A stretch of DNA of 64,000 nucleotides, taken from NCBI RefSeq assembly GCF_900108315.1, contig NZ_FNVB01000010.1, positions 124,001 through 188,000 on the forward strand, written 5' to 3'. This document shows, one piece after another, positions 48,955-56,728 of the stretch. This DNA is from Saccharopolyspora kobensis. Its GTDB lineage: Bacteria > Actinomycetota > Actinomycetes > Mycobacteriales > Pseudonocardiaceae. The position numbers and the translations under genes were made by a program. Each line of letters begins with the position of its first letter. Within the stretch, counting starts at the first letter, position 1. The notes beneath the pieces are model-generated. The model made no database searches and was not told the origin of the DNA. It worked only from the letters and a program-made list of their open reading frames with translations.

Positions 48955-51537
48955 ATGTCGCGTCCGACAGCGATCAGTCCGGAAGAGCAGGAGCAGATCG
49001 CCCGCAAGATCGGGGTTCTGCTGTTACAGGGCGCTCCGGAGGACTGGCAGGAGATCACGGTGGAGTACCGCGCCACCGGTGAGTACCACGACCTGCTGGG
49101 TGAGGTGACGGCGCAGGACGGCAGTGCCCGCTCGCTGGAACCACCGGCCGAGCTGCGGGAGATCTTCGAGAGCCTGCGCGAGGGCATGTACCGGCCGGAC
49201 GTCGGTACCTGGCTCAGCGCGCTGTACGTGGTCGAGCGCCCGTCCAGCTACCGCATCGACATCAACTTCGACACCGAGCCCGGCTGGCAGCGCCCGCTGC
49301 CGCGCGCGGCCTACGTCGACGAGCTGCGCCGCTACCCGCGCGCCGAGGAGAACATCCCGGACTGGATGCGGGAGCGGATCGACGGCAACGCGCCGGCCCC
49401 CGGCGCCCCGGTCGACGACGCGCCGGTCGAGCCGCCGGTCGCCGAAGCACCGGTCGCCGAACCGCCCGCGGTCACCGGCGAGGAGCCGACCGGCTTCCAG
49501 GTGGCCAGCTCCTTCGACGACTTCGACGAGCAGGGCCGCCCGGTCGTCGCGGACCGCGAGCCGGTCCCGGCCGAGGAGATCGCCCAGCTCCGCCAGTACC
49601 TGGAGAACGCGCCGGTCGTGCTCGCCGCCCGCGAGGACGAGGAAGACCAGCTCGACCCGGAGCGGCCCACCGTCGTGCCGAGCACCTGGCACACCGACGG
49701 CGCCTGGCTGTGGCCGGGGGCGATCGCCTTCTACCTGGCCCAGTACGGGGTGCCGCCGGAGCCCGAGTTCGTGGCGCACATCCGCCGCCGCGGTTTCCAG
49801 CTGGTCGAGGTCGACGACGCCACCCGCGACGCGGCGGTCAGCGAGCTGCTCGACCAGCCGACCGACTCCGACGACGCGCCGGACTTCGCCGACGAACCGC
49901 AGGACCACGCCGAGGAGCCGCGCAGCCCGATCGCGGACTCGCAGGACTTCGCCGCGGAACCGCACGACGAGCCGGGCTACGCCGACGAGTCCCGCGACTT
50001 CGCCGACGAGCCGCAGGACTTCGCCGAGCCGGAGGCCGCCGAGGCCGAGCCGGCCGGCGGTTCGCGGCACGTGCTGGCGGACGAGGACGAGCTGCCCGAC
50101 ACCGGTGAAGTGCTGGCCGCGCTGCACGACCGGCTCACCGAGTTCCGGGTGGACGGCGACGACTACCGGATCGGCAGCCACAGCGAGAGCGCCCGGTGCC
50201 TGGTGCAGGACGGCCCGGACTGGGTCGTCACCACCGGCCCCGGTCGCGGCGAGGACGTCCGGTTCGCCCGCGTCGACGACGCTGCGGCGTACCTGCTCGG
50301 CAGCCTCCTCCTGGAGCGCCGCCCGGCCGCCGAGCCGAGCGCGGCCCTGTCGCACGACGACGAGCCCGAGCTCCCCCAGCGGGCGCCCGAGGCCGACCTC
50401 CCGCAGCGGGCACCGGAAGCCGATCTGCCGCAGCGCACGCCGGAACCGGCCCTCCCGCAGCGCACGCCCGAGGCCGAGCTGCCCCAGCGAGCACCGGAAT
50501 CCGGGCTGCCCCAGCGCACGCCCGAGGCCGAGCTCCCGCAGCGCACGCCGGAACCGGCCCTCCCGCAGCGCACGCCCGAAGCGGAGCTGCCCCAGCGAGC
50601 ACCGGAACCGGACCTGCCCCAGCGCACGCCCGAAGCGGAACTCCCGCAGCGGGCACCGGAATCCGGCCTGCCGCAGCGCACGCCGGGCTCCGACTCGCCC
50701 CAGCGCCCCGCGCCCGAGCCGGAGCGCGCTCCGGAGCCGGCGGCGAACCCGCTGTTCACCGCGAACCAGGACCCGGCGGGACCGAGCGCTCCGCCCGAAC
50801 CGCCGGTCCAGCACGACCCGGTGCCTCCCGCGGCCCAGCCGCAGGAGGAGGCGACCCGCCTCCAGCAGCCGCCGCAGCTCGACCGCCCGGCGCCGCCCAC
50901 GGCCCCGCCGTCCCCGCCGGTCGGCCAGCCCGTGCAGCAGCCGCCGGTCAGCGGCCCCGGCGGCGTTCCGCCGCTGCCGAAGCGCCAGCCGCGCCGCGAG
51001 AGCGGTGCCCCGGCTCAGCAGCAGCAGCAGCAGGGTGCGCCCGGCCCGGTGGGCGGTGCGGAGCGCCGTCCCGGCCCCGGTGGTCCCGGCATGGCCGGTC
51101 CGCACCGGCAGGGCCCGCCGCCCGGACCGCCGCGCCCGCCGCAGGCCGGTGGCCAGCAGCCGGGCGGTCAGCAGCCCGGTGGTCAGCAGATCCAGCCGCT
51201 CAACGGTGAACCGCCGCTGACGCTGTACCGCGACCGGCGAGTGATCATGCTCCAGCCGGGCACCGAGCTGGACCGCTTCGGCGAGCCGAACGGCAACGTG
51301 CTCTACGCGATGCGCACGCCGTACACGCACCGCTCGCTGCCGCCGCAGTGGTCGAACCGCTCGTACTTCGCCTACCGCATCCAGCGCCCGGTCCAAGCGC
51401 TGCGCGGCACGGCGGTCCCGTGGTTCGAGCAGCCCGGCGGTGGCACGGCCTTCGTGCTCCCGGCGCCGATCAGCGACCTGCTCGCGGACGGCACCCTGGC
51501 GGAGATGCCGGCCACCGAGCGCCCGCCCATGGAGTGA
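48955..51537 (+). CDS. TNT-domain protein with N-terminal modules and LPQR repeat linker
   Basis: An 860-residue protein without a signal peptide. Residues about 8-140 form a module resembling YezG/DUF600-type immunity proteins (IARKIGVLLLQGAPEDWQEI..., YVDELRRYPR...IPDWM). A second module at about 235-300 (GAWLWPGAIAFYLAQYGVPPEPEF) and a third at about 380-450 are followed by 12 nine-residue LPQR[AT]PE repeats (about 473-580), a long Pro/Gln-rich stretch and a C-terminal TNT domain (about 755-860; GTELDRFGEPNGNVLYAMRT, then RSLPPQW and WFEQPGGG with Q826). TNT is an NAD glycohydrolase in Mycobacterium tuberculosis. The ATG at 48955 is 9 nt after GGGGAGG. It may be a contact-dependent or secreted toxin. 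Confidence 0.85.
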   Translation: MSRPTAISPEEQEQIARKIGVLLLQGAPEDWQEITVEYRATGEYHDLLGEVTAQDGSARSLEPPAELREIFESLREGMYRPDVGTWLSALYVVERPSSYRIDINFDTEPGWQRPLPRAAYVDELRRYPRAEENIPDWMRERIDGNAPAPGAPVDDAPVEPPVAEAPVAEPPAVTGEEPTGFQVASSFDDFDEQGRPVVADREPVPAEEIAQLRQYLENAPVVLAAREDEEDQLDPERPTVVPSTWHTDGAWLWPGAIAFYLAQYGVPPEPEFVAHIRRRGFQLVEVDDATRDAAVSELLDQPTDSDDAPDFADEPQDHAEEPRSPIADSQDFAAEPHDEPGYADESRDFADEPQDFAEPEAAEAEPAGGSRHVLADEDELPDTGEVLAALHDRLTEFRVDGDDYRIGSHSESARCLVQDGPDWVVTTGPGRGEDVRFARVDDAAAYLLGSLLLERRPAAEPSAALSHDDEPELPQRAPEADLPQRAPEADLPQRTPEPALPQRTPEAELPQRAPESGLPQRTPEAELPQRTPEPALPQRTPEAELPQRAPEPDLPQRTPEAELPQRAPESGLPQRTPGSDSPQRPAPEPERAPEPAANPLFTANQDPAGPSAPPEPPVQHDPVPPAAQPQEEATRLQQPPQLDRPAPPTAPPSPPVGQPVQQPPVSGPGGVPPLPKRQPRRESGAPAQQQQQQGAPGPVGGAERRPGPGGPGMAGPHRQGPPPGPPRPPQAGGQQPGGQQPGGQQIQPLNGEPPLTLYRDRRVIMLQPGTELDRFGEPNGNVLYAMRTPYTHRSLPPQWSNRSYFAYRIQRPVQALRGTAVPWFEQPGGGTAFVLPAPISDLLADGTLAEMPATERPPME
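50371..50694 (+). repeat. 12 tandem 27-bp repeats inside the TNT gene
   Basis: Twelve in-frame copies of a 27-bp unit encode LPQR[A/T]PE followed by two variable residues; a degenerate thirteenth (SPQR) follows. The variable pairs recur in order (AE, SG, AE, PA), which points to higher-order duplication. It is a flexible, positively charged linker, not a CRISPR array. Confidence 0.92.
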
Positions 51538-51552
51538 CCGGATCGCTTTGAA

Positions 51553-51594
51553 GCGCGAGGGGCACCCGCGAACCATCGCGGGTGCCCCTCGCGC
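51553..51594. terminator. 19-bp-stem hairpin between convergent genes
   Basis: A perfect 19-bp stem (51553-51571 with 51576-51594) with a 4-nt loop (ACCA) and CTTTCC after it. It terminates the TNT gene and the convergent STAS gene. Confidence 0.75.
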
Positions 51595-51663
51595 CTTTCC
51601 GGCCACCGCTCGGCCGCCGATTCGCGCGTTGCGGAATTCCCTTGCGCAGCAACGCGAAACGGA

Positions 51664-52071
51664 TCAGGCGACGACGTGGCGGGCGCCCGGCGCCCCGTCG
51701 CCGGCCAGCTCGCCTGCGCGCAGCGCGCGCTCGACGGCGATGGGGCCGCCGACCACGGTGAACTCCACGTCCCGGTACGGCGCATAGGTGCGCGCCGCGG
51801 TGATCAGTTCCAGCCCCGCCACTCCGAGGAAGGCCACGCCGCTGAGGTCCAGCACGACGGCCGACAGCTTGGTCAGCAAACGAGGCCACAGGAGGGCGGA
51901 GACCCGCGGTGCCGTGGCGGTGTCGATGTCGCCGATCGCGGTCACGACGGCCACGTCGCGGCTCGGATAGGTGAGGAGGAGGTGCAGGGCGGGGTCGAAC
52001 TCGGCGGTCTCCCGGTGGAGCTCGACGCGGGGTCCTGCTCGTCTGCGGGCGGGCAGCGTTCGGAGGGTCAT
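51664..52071 (-). CDS. STAS-domain protein (anti-anti-sigma-like), non-phosphorylatable
   Basis: A 135-residue protein with a STAS domain at about 30-125 (VVTAIGDIDTATAPRVSALLW; VVLDLSGVAFLGVAGLELI). The serine phosphorylated in SpoIIAA/RsbV (FxDSSGL) is replaced here: FLGVAGL. It may therefore act constitutively or as a decoy. The ATG at 52071 has CGGAGGG upstream on the minus strand only weakly. No anti-sigma kinase lies nearby. Confidence 0.82.
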   Translation of the reverse strand: MTLRTLPARRRAGPRVELHRETAEFDPALHLLLTYPSRDVAVVTAIGDIDTATAPRVSALLWPRLLTKLSAVVLDLSGVAFLGVAGLELITAARTYAPYRDVEFTVVGGPIAVERALRAGELAGDGAPGARHVVA

Positions 52072-52258
52072 GAAGACGTCCAATCCCAGCCGAGCGGGAT
52101 GATCGTTCGGCTTGCTAGGGCTGAAGGAGTGGCCCTGCGCCGTATCGGCGAGCGACGAGGAACGACCTTGTCGACTGCGGGAGCAACCGGCTCGACCAGC
52201 TACCCGCAACCCTACGCTCCGGGGAGCGGGGAGGGGAACCATCGCCGGTGCCCGGCCG

Positions 52259-52834
52259 TCACTGCGTCGTGCTGTTCGGCGGCAGGTCCGCGCGAGGCGC
52301 GGAGCGGTCGAGGTCCGCCGGTCGGAGCCGGTAGAGCTCCACGGACTGCCCGAAGTACTTGTCCGTCTGCCCGGCCCACTCCATGCCGTTGTCGCGCACC
52401 GTCTCCGCGGCCCTCGCGTTGTCCGGCCGGACGACGGCGAACAGCTCGTCGACCTCGTGGTCGAACGCCCATCGGGCCAACGCGAACATCGCCTCGCTCG
52501 CGCAGCTACCGGCCCAGAGGTCCGGGTGCAAGTGCCAGCCGACTTCGAGGTCCTGGTTGCCCGGAGGCAGCAGCAACAGCGACGCGCCACCGAGCACTCG
52601 GTCGTCCTCACGTCGCTGGATGCACCACCGCCCCAACGGCGGAAGCGCCCTGGCGTCCTCGGCGATCCACTGCCGCAGCAGCAGGCGCATGGCCACGAGA
52701 TCCGGAACGGGCTCCATGATCGGGCTCAGCCACCGCGCGACCTCGGCATTGCCGTACACGTCGAGCGCGGCCTGCGCGTCCTCGATGCTCCAGGTCCGCA
52801 GGATCAACCGGTCGGTGACCAGCCGCTGAGCCAT
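52259..52834 (-). CDS. GNAT acetyltransferase (RimJ/RimL type)
   Basis: A 191-residue acetyltransferase. The N-terminus RLVTDRLILRTWSIEDA is typical of the RimL-like subgroup, and the acetyl-CoA loop region is GWHLHPDLWAGSCASEA, with the Q/R-x-x-G-x-G/A site weakened to WAGSCA. The substrate (protein N-terminus or antibiotic) is unknown. The ATG at 52834 has only a weak ribosome site. Confidence 0.85.
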   Translation of the reverse strand: MAQRLVTDRLILRTWSIEDAQAALDVYGNAEVARWLSPIMEPVPDLVAMRLLLRQWIAEDARALPPLGRWCIQRREDDRVLGGASLLLLPPGNQDLEVGWHLHPDLWAGSCASEAMFALARWAFDHEVDELFAVVRPDNARAAETVRDNGMEWAGQTDKYFGQSVELYRLRPADLDRSAPRADLPPNSTTQ

Positions 52835-52979
52835 ACCGCCAGGATAGCCGCGCTCCCGCCCGCTGCAGTCCGTCACGCTTCGTGAGCGGCGAAAACCAGT
52901 GGGTGCGGGCTGCGGTGTCCGGTAGCGTTGCCGGTTCCGGCGACTGCAGCGGCGGTTGCCACGTTCAGGAAGCAGTCCC

Positions 52980-53333
52980 ATGAGCAGCCACCGGTCCACG
53001 ACGACGCTGTGGCGTCCCACCGGTCCTGTCGAGCTGGAGCTGGTGCGGGAGCTGGGCTGGCGCGCTTGGCCGCCGCGGCTCCCCGAACAGCCGATCTTCT
53101 ACCCGGTGCTCAACGAGGACTACGCCGTCAAGATCGCCAGGGACTGGAACGTCGTGCACGACGGCAGCGGCTTCGTCACCCGGTTCGAGGTCGACTCGGA
53201 GTTCCTGCGCCGGTACCCGGTGCGGCAGGCGGGCGGCCGGACGATCCTGGAGCTCTGGGTTCCGGCCGAGGAGCTGGACGAGTTCAACGCCCACATCGTC
53301 GGCGAGATCCAGGTGGTCCACGAGTTCCGCTGA
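52980..53333 (+). CDS. conserved protein often labelled ADP-ribosylation/crystallin J1
   Basis: A 117-residue soluble protein beginning MSSHRSTTTLWRPTGPVELELV with WRAWPPRLPEQPIFYPVLNEDYA and ending EFNAHIVGEIQVVHEFR. This short actinobacterial family is annotated 'ADP-ribosylation/crystallin J1' by name only; it lacks the DraG/J1 metal-binding motifs. Function unknown. It lies 42 bp before the acetyltransferase gene and may be co-transcribed. Confidence 0.75.
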   Translation: MSSHRSTTTLWRPTGPVELELVRELGWRAWPPRLPEQPIFYPVLNEDYAVKIARDWNVVHDGSGFVTRFEVDSEFLRRYPVRQAGGRTILELWVPAEELDEFNAHIVGEIQVVHEFR

Positions 53334-53374
53334 GGCGCGGGCGAAACCCGGTGCTCCACCGCCAGAATGAGCGG

Positions 53375-54022
53375 GTGCTGGTCGATCACTTCCCGCTCGT
53401 CGGGCTCAAGCTGACAACGCCGCGGCTCGAACTGCGCCTGCCGTCGGCCGAGGAACTCGGGGAACTGGCCGCGCTGGCCGCCGAAGGGGTCCACGATCCC
53501 GCCGTCATGCCGTTCTCCACGCCGTGGACCGACCCCCCGCCCGAGCAGGTCGCGCTGAACGTGATCCAGCACCACTGGCGGGAGCTGGGCAGCTGGGCGC
53601 CGCAGGACTGGTCGCTCAACCTCACCGCGTTCCACGGCGGAGTCGTCGTCGGGCAGCAGGGCATCAGCGGCCGCGATTTCGGCACCACCCGCGAGGTGAG
53701 CACCGGTTCCTGGCTCGGACAGCGCTACCAGGGCCGCGGTCTCGGCACCGAGATGCGCGCGGGTGTGCTGCACCTGGCCTTCGCCTGCCTGGGCGCGGAA
53801 GAAGCGGTCTCCGCGGCGTTCGAGGACAACACGGCCTCGCAGGCGGTCTCCCGCAAGCTCGGCTACCGGCCCGACGGCTTCCAGCGCAACGCCATCCGAG
53901 GTGCCCTGGCCGTCCAGCAGCGGTTCCGGCTCACCCGCGCGGAGTGGGAGCGGCATCGCACCGTGCCGGTCGAAGTCGACGGGCTCGCGCGCTGCCTCCC
54001 GTTCCTGGGGATCGACCGCTGA
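53375..54022 (+). CDS. GNAT acetyltransferase
   Basis: A 215-residue acetyltransferase with LTTPRLELRLPSAEEL at the N-terminus, the acetyl-CoA loop RYQGRGLGTEMRAGVL and the later ASQAVSRKLGYRPDG segment. The GTG at 53375 is uncertain; in-frame upstream sequence is short. It ends 3 bp from the convergent GPP34 gene stop. Confidence 0.87.
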   Translation: MLVDHFPLVGLKLTTPRLELRLPSAEELGELAALAAEGVHDPAVMPFSTPWTDPPPEQVALNVIQHHWRELGSWAPQDWSLNLTAFHGGVVVGQQGISGRDFGTTREVSTGSWLGQRYQGRGLGTEMRAGVLHLAFACLGAEEAVSAAFEDNTASQAVSRKLGYRPDGFQRNAIRGALAVQQRFRLTRAEWERHRTVPVEVDGLARCLPFLGIDR

Positions 54023-54025
54023 GGC

Positions 54026-54706
54026 TCACGATGTGGTCGTGATGGTGGTGACGGTGACGACGGCGGTGGCGGCGGCGATCGCGGCGGCCGTGCGGAGCAC
54101 CGCCGCGTTCACGGCTTCGGCGCCCCAGTTGCCCTCCTCGAACTCCTTCGCCCGCGCGGCGACCTCGCCGGACCACGCGAGCGGCGGGCGCAGCGCGGGG
54201 AGGGCACCGCTGGAGGACAGCAGGGCGATCAGCGCGCCGGTGCGGCTGTCGGGCGTTTCGCCGTCTTCCAGCGCGGCGCGGAGCTTGCGGCGCAGTTCCG
54301 CTTCGTGGCCGGTGTCCTCGGCGGGCATCCTGGTAGTCGGGAACACGCCCAGCACCTTCTTCTTCTCGACGCGGATGACGCCGCGCTCCAGGAGCCGGTC
54401 GAGCACCGGTTCGCGGAGTCCGCCGCCGATTTCGAGCAGCAGCGTCTGCACCCGGCGCGGCTTCTCGGCGATCTTGTCGTAGGCGGAGCGCAGCAACGGG
54501 TCCTCCGGCTGAGCACCTTCGACCGCGCTGATCTTCGGGCCGTTGAGCGCCGTGCTGCCGTCGGAGTCGACGCTGCCGCGCAGCGCCAGCTCCACGAGCA
54601 CGGCGCCGCCGAGGCTGTAGTGCAGGGTGCCCGCCGCTGCGGGAACTCCCGTCTCGTCGTCGAGCAGCAGCATCATCAGGTCTTCGACGAGCAGCATCTC
54701 GTTCAC
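54026..54706 (-). CDS. GPP34-family phosphoprotein
   Basis: A 226-residue member of the GPP34 family (Golgi phosphoprotein 3 homologue, PI4P-binding in eukaryotes). Typical blocks are MLLVEDLMMLLLDDETG, LHYSLGGAVLVELAL and VLDRLLERGVIRVEKKKVLGVFPTTR. The C-terminal 25 residues are hydrophobic/Thr-rich (AVVTVTTITTTS). Actinomycete copies have been tied to membrane lipid or stress functions. The GTG at 54706 follows AGAGGAAA. The response-regulator gene lies 14 bp upstream in the same direction. Confidence 0.87.
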   Translation of the reverse strand: MNEMLLVEDLMMLLLDDETGVPAAAGTLHYSLGGAVLVELALRGSVDSDGSTALNGPKISAVEGAQPEDPLLRSAYDKIAEKPRRVQTLLLEIGGGLREPVLDRLLERGVIRVEKKKVLGVFPTTRMPAEDTGHEAELRRKLRAALEDGETPDSRTGALIALLSSSGALPALRPPLAWSGEVAARAKEFEEGNWGAEAVNAAVLRTAAAIAAATAVVTVTTITTTS

Positions 54707-54720
54707 TGCGCTTTCCTCTC

Positions 54721-55323
54721 TCACAGCCAGTCGTGCTCGCGCGCGTAGCGGGCTGCTTCGTGCCTGGTCCGGGTCTGGGTCTTCTGCATCGCGTTGGACA
54801 GGTAGTTGCGCACCGTGCCCTGCGCGAGGTGGAGCTGGGCGGCGATGTCGGCCACGGAGTAGCCCTCGCCGGTCACGCGCAGCACGTCCAGCTCCCGGTC
54901 GGTGAGCGGGCAGTCGTCGACGAGCGCGAGCGCGGAGACGTCCGGGTCGATCCACCGCTTGCCCTCGTGCAGGACGCCGATCACCGAGGTGATGTGCGCC
55001 GGTTCGGCGGCCTTGCTGACGAAGCCCTGGACGCCGAGCTTGAGCGCCTTGCGGAGCACGCCGGGCTTGGCGTGCCGGGTCAGCATGAGGATCACCTGCT
55101 CCGGCCGGGTGCGGCGGATCTCCGCGACGGCGTCCAGCCCGTCCACACCGGGCATCTCCAGATCGATGACGAGCACGTCGGGCCGGTGCCGGAGGGTTTC
55201 TTCGACGGCCTCCGCGCCGTTCTCCGCTTCGGCGAGCACGGTGATGTCGCCTTCGAGCGGGAGCAGCGCGGCCATCGCCTTGCGCAGGAGGGCTTCGTCG
55301 TCGGCGAGCACCACGGTCGTCAT
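54721..55323 (-). CDS. NarL/LuxR-family response regulator (DesR type)
   Basis: A 200-residue regulator. The receiver has LADDEALLRKAM, phospho-accepting D54 in IDLEMPG and FVSKAA. The LuxR HTH has LTDRELDVLRVTGEGYSVADIAAQL and VRNYLSNAMQKT. It overlaps the kinase gene by 4 nt (ATGA) and resembles DesR, which responds to membrane fluidity. Confidence 0.92.
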   Translation of the reverse strand: MTTVVLADDEALLRKAMAALLPLEGDITVLAEAENGAEAVEETLRHRPDVLVIDLEMPGVDGLDAVAEIRRTRPEQVILMLTRHAKPGVLRKALKLGVQGFVSKAAEPAHITSVIGVLHEGKRWIDPDVSALALVDDCPLTDRELDVLRVTGEGYSVADIAAQLHLAQGTVRNYLSNAMQKTQTRTRHEAARYAREHDWL

Positions 55324-56513
55324 CGGGCTGCCTCCGCTCCGTCCGGGAGCACCGCGGCCGTGCGGAACTCGCCGTCGTGCTGGTCGACCGACAGTTCACC
55401 ACCGTTCGCGGCGACGCGTTGGGCGAGCGCGGCCAAGCCCCGGAGTTCGGGCACCGGAGCGTGCTTGGCGCCGTCGTTGACGATGCTGATGCTCGACGCC
55501 GACAGCGCTATCCGCACCTGCGTCGCCTGGGCGTGGCGCAGGATGTTGGTGGTCGTCTCGCGGAGCACCTGGCCGAGCAGTTCGCCCACGCGCTGGTCCA
55601 CATCGGCCTCGCGGTCGACGCGCACGTCGATCCCGGCCGCTTCGAAGAGGTTCCGCGCGTTCTCCAGCTCGGCGGAGAGGTTCAGGCGGCGCTGCGCGTA
55701 GGCGAGCTCCTTGGTCTGGGTGATGGTGTCGCTGACCAGGTCGTGTATCTCGCGCAGCTCCTGCTTGGCGCGCTCGGCGTCGCTGTCCACCAGCTTCCGC
55801 GCCAGCGCGGTCTTGAGCTTGACCACGTGGAGCGTGTGGCCCTGGATGTCGTGCAGATCGCCGGCGAACCGGACGCGTTCGCGGATCACGGCCAGTTCGG
55901 CCTCCCGCTCCCGCGCCTCCTCCAGTTCGGCGACGATGTCGTAGAAACGCTTGTTGGGGAACATGAATCCGATCACCACCACGGTGACCCCGGTGGGGAT
56001 CAGCACGTACCGGATCAGGTTCTCCGGAACCTCCTGCTGCGAGACGAGCGTCCGCGCCGCGCCCACCGCGGCGACGTAACCCACCAGTGCCACGGCCGCC
56101 CAGCCCCGCCAGCGCGGCAGCTTGGGGGCGACGAGCGCGCCCACGAAGGAGATGCCGAAGAACGCCATCCGCCCCTCCGCCGCCAGCGCCCCGAACGCCC
56201 AGACGGCGGCCGTGACGGCCAACGTGACGGCCGCGACGGGCAGGAGGTCGTCGGCCGCCCACCGGACGAACGCCACCAGCGTCGCCACCACACCGGCGGC
56301 CAGGACAGCGGCCTCCCACCAGTTCCGGGCGTCGAAGGCCACCGTCACCGCGCCGACGACGGCGAGGAGCGGGAAGAACATCGTGAGGTTGGTCCTGCGG
56401 AGCTGCCCCCGCGTCCGCGCTCGGCGTGCGTTCTGCCGCATCAGCCGGTACCGGGCAGCGGTCTGGCGTTCATGAGCGGATCTCCGGAGTCGCGCGGCGG
56501 GTTGGTCCAACAC
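55320..56513 (-). CDS. DesK-type sensor histidine kinase
   Basis: A 397-residue kinase of the HisKA_3 class. Multiple TM segments (about 45-175) are followed by a coiled-coil, the H-box with H221 (DLHDIQGHTLHVVKLK, DesK-like) and an HATPase domain (LRETTTNILRHAQATQV). It pairs with the DesR-type regulator. The GTG at 56513 has no clear ribosome site; an ATG at 56441 is the alternative. Confidence 0.9.
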   Translation of the reverse strand: MLDQPAARLRRSAHERQTAARYRLMRQNARRARTRGQLRRTNLTMFFPLLAVVGAVTVAFDARNWWEAAVLAAGVVATLVAFVRWAADDLLPVAAVTLAVTAAVWAFGALAAEGRMAFFGISFVGALVAPKLPRWRGWAAVALVGYVAAVGAARTLVSQQEVPENLIRYVLIPTGVTVVVIGFMFPNKRFYDIVAELEEAREREAELAVIRERVRFAGDLHDIQGHTLHVVKLKTALARKLVDSDAERAKQELREIHDLVSDTITQTKELAYAQRRLNLSAELENARNLFEAAGIDVRVDREADVDQRVGELLGQVLRETTTNILRHAQATQVRIALSASSISIVNDGAKHAPVPELRGLAALAQRVAANGGELSVDQHDGEFRTAAVLPDGAEAAR

Positions 56514-56728
56514 TATTGCGCCGGTCGCGCGGCGAGCACCAGTGACGCAGCGTCATGCCTTCCGGACAGGAATGTCATGCCGGGCTCCTGACCCGGCGGC
56601 ACTGGGCGCGGAGGCCGCGGCGCGCTGAGATCGGAGTCATCGACGTCCGAACTCACCGCCGCTGGGAAACCGCTGCCGCAACAGCGCTCCCAGCTATGTC
56701 CATTGTGGAGCAACTCAGAGGAGCACTG

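Noticed and set aside
50371..50694. possible CRISPR array (27-bp period)
   Set aside because: The repeats are contiguous, without spacers, in frame and encode a nine-residue protein repeat.
49024..51606. 860-codon minus-strand open frame opposite the TNT gene
   Set aside because: It is an antisense shadow. Its apparent repeats are the complement of the LPQR repeat array.
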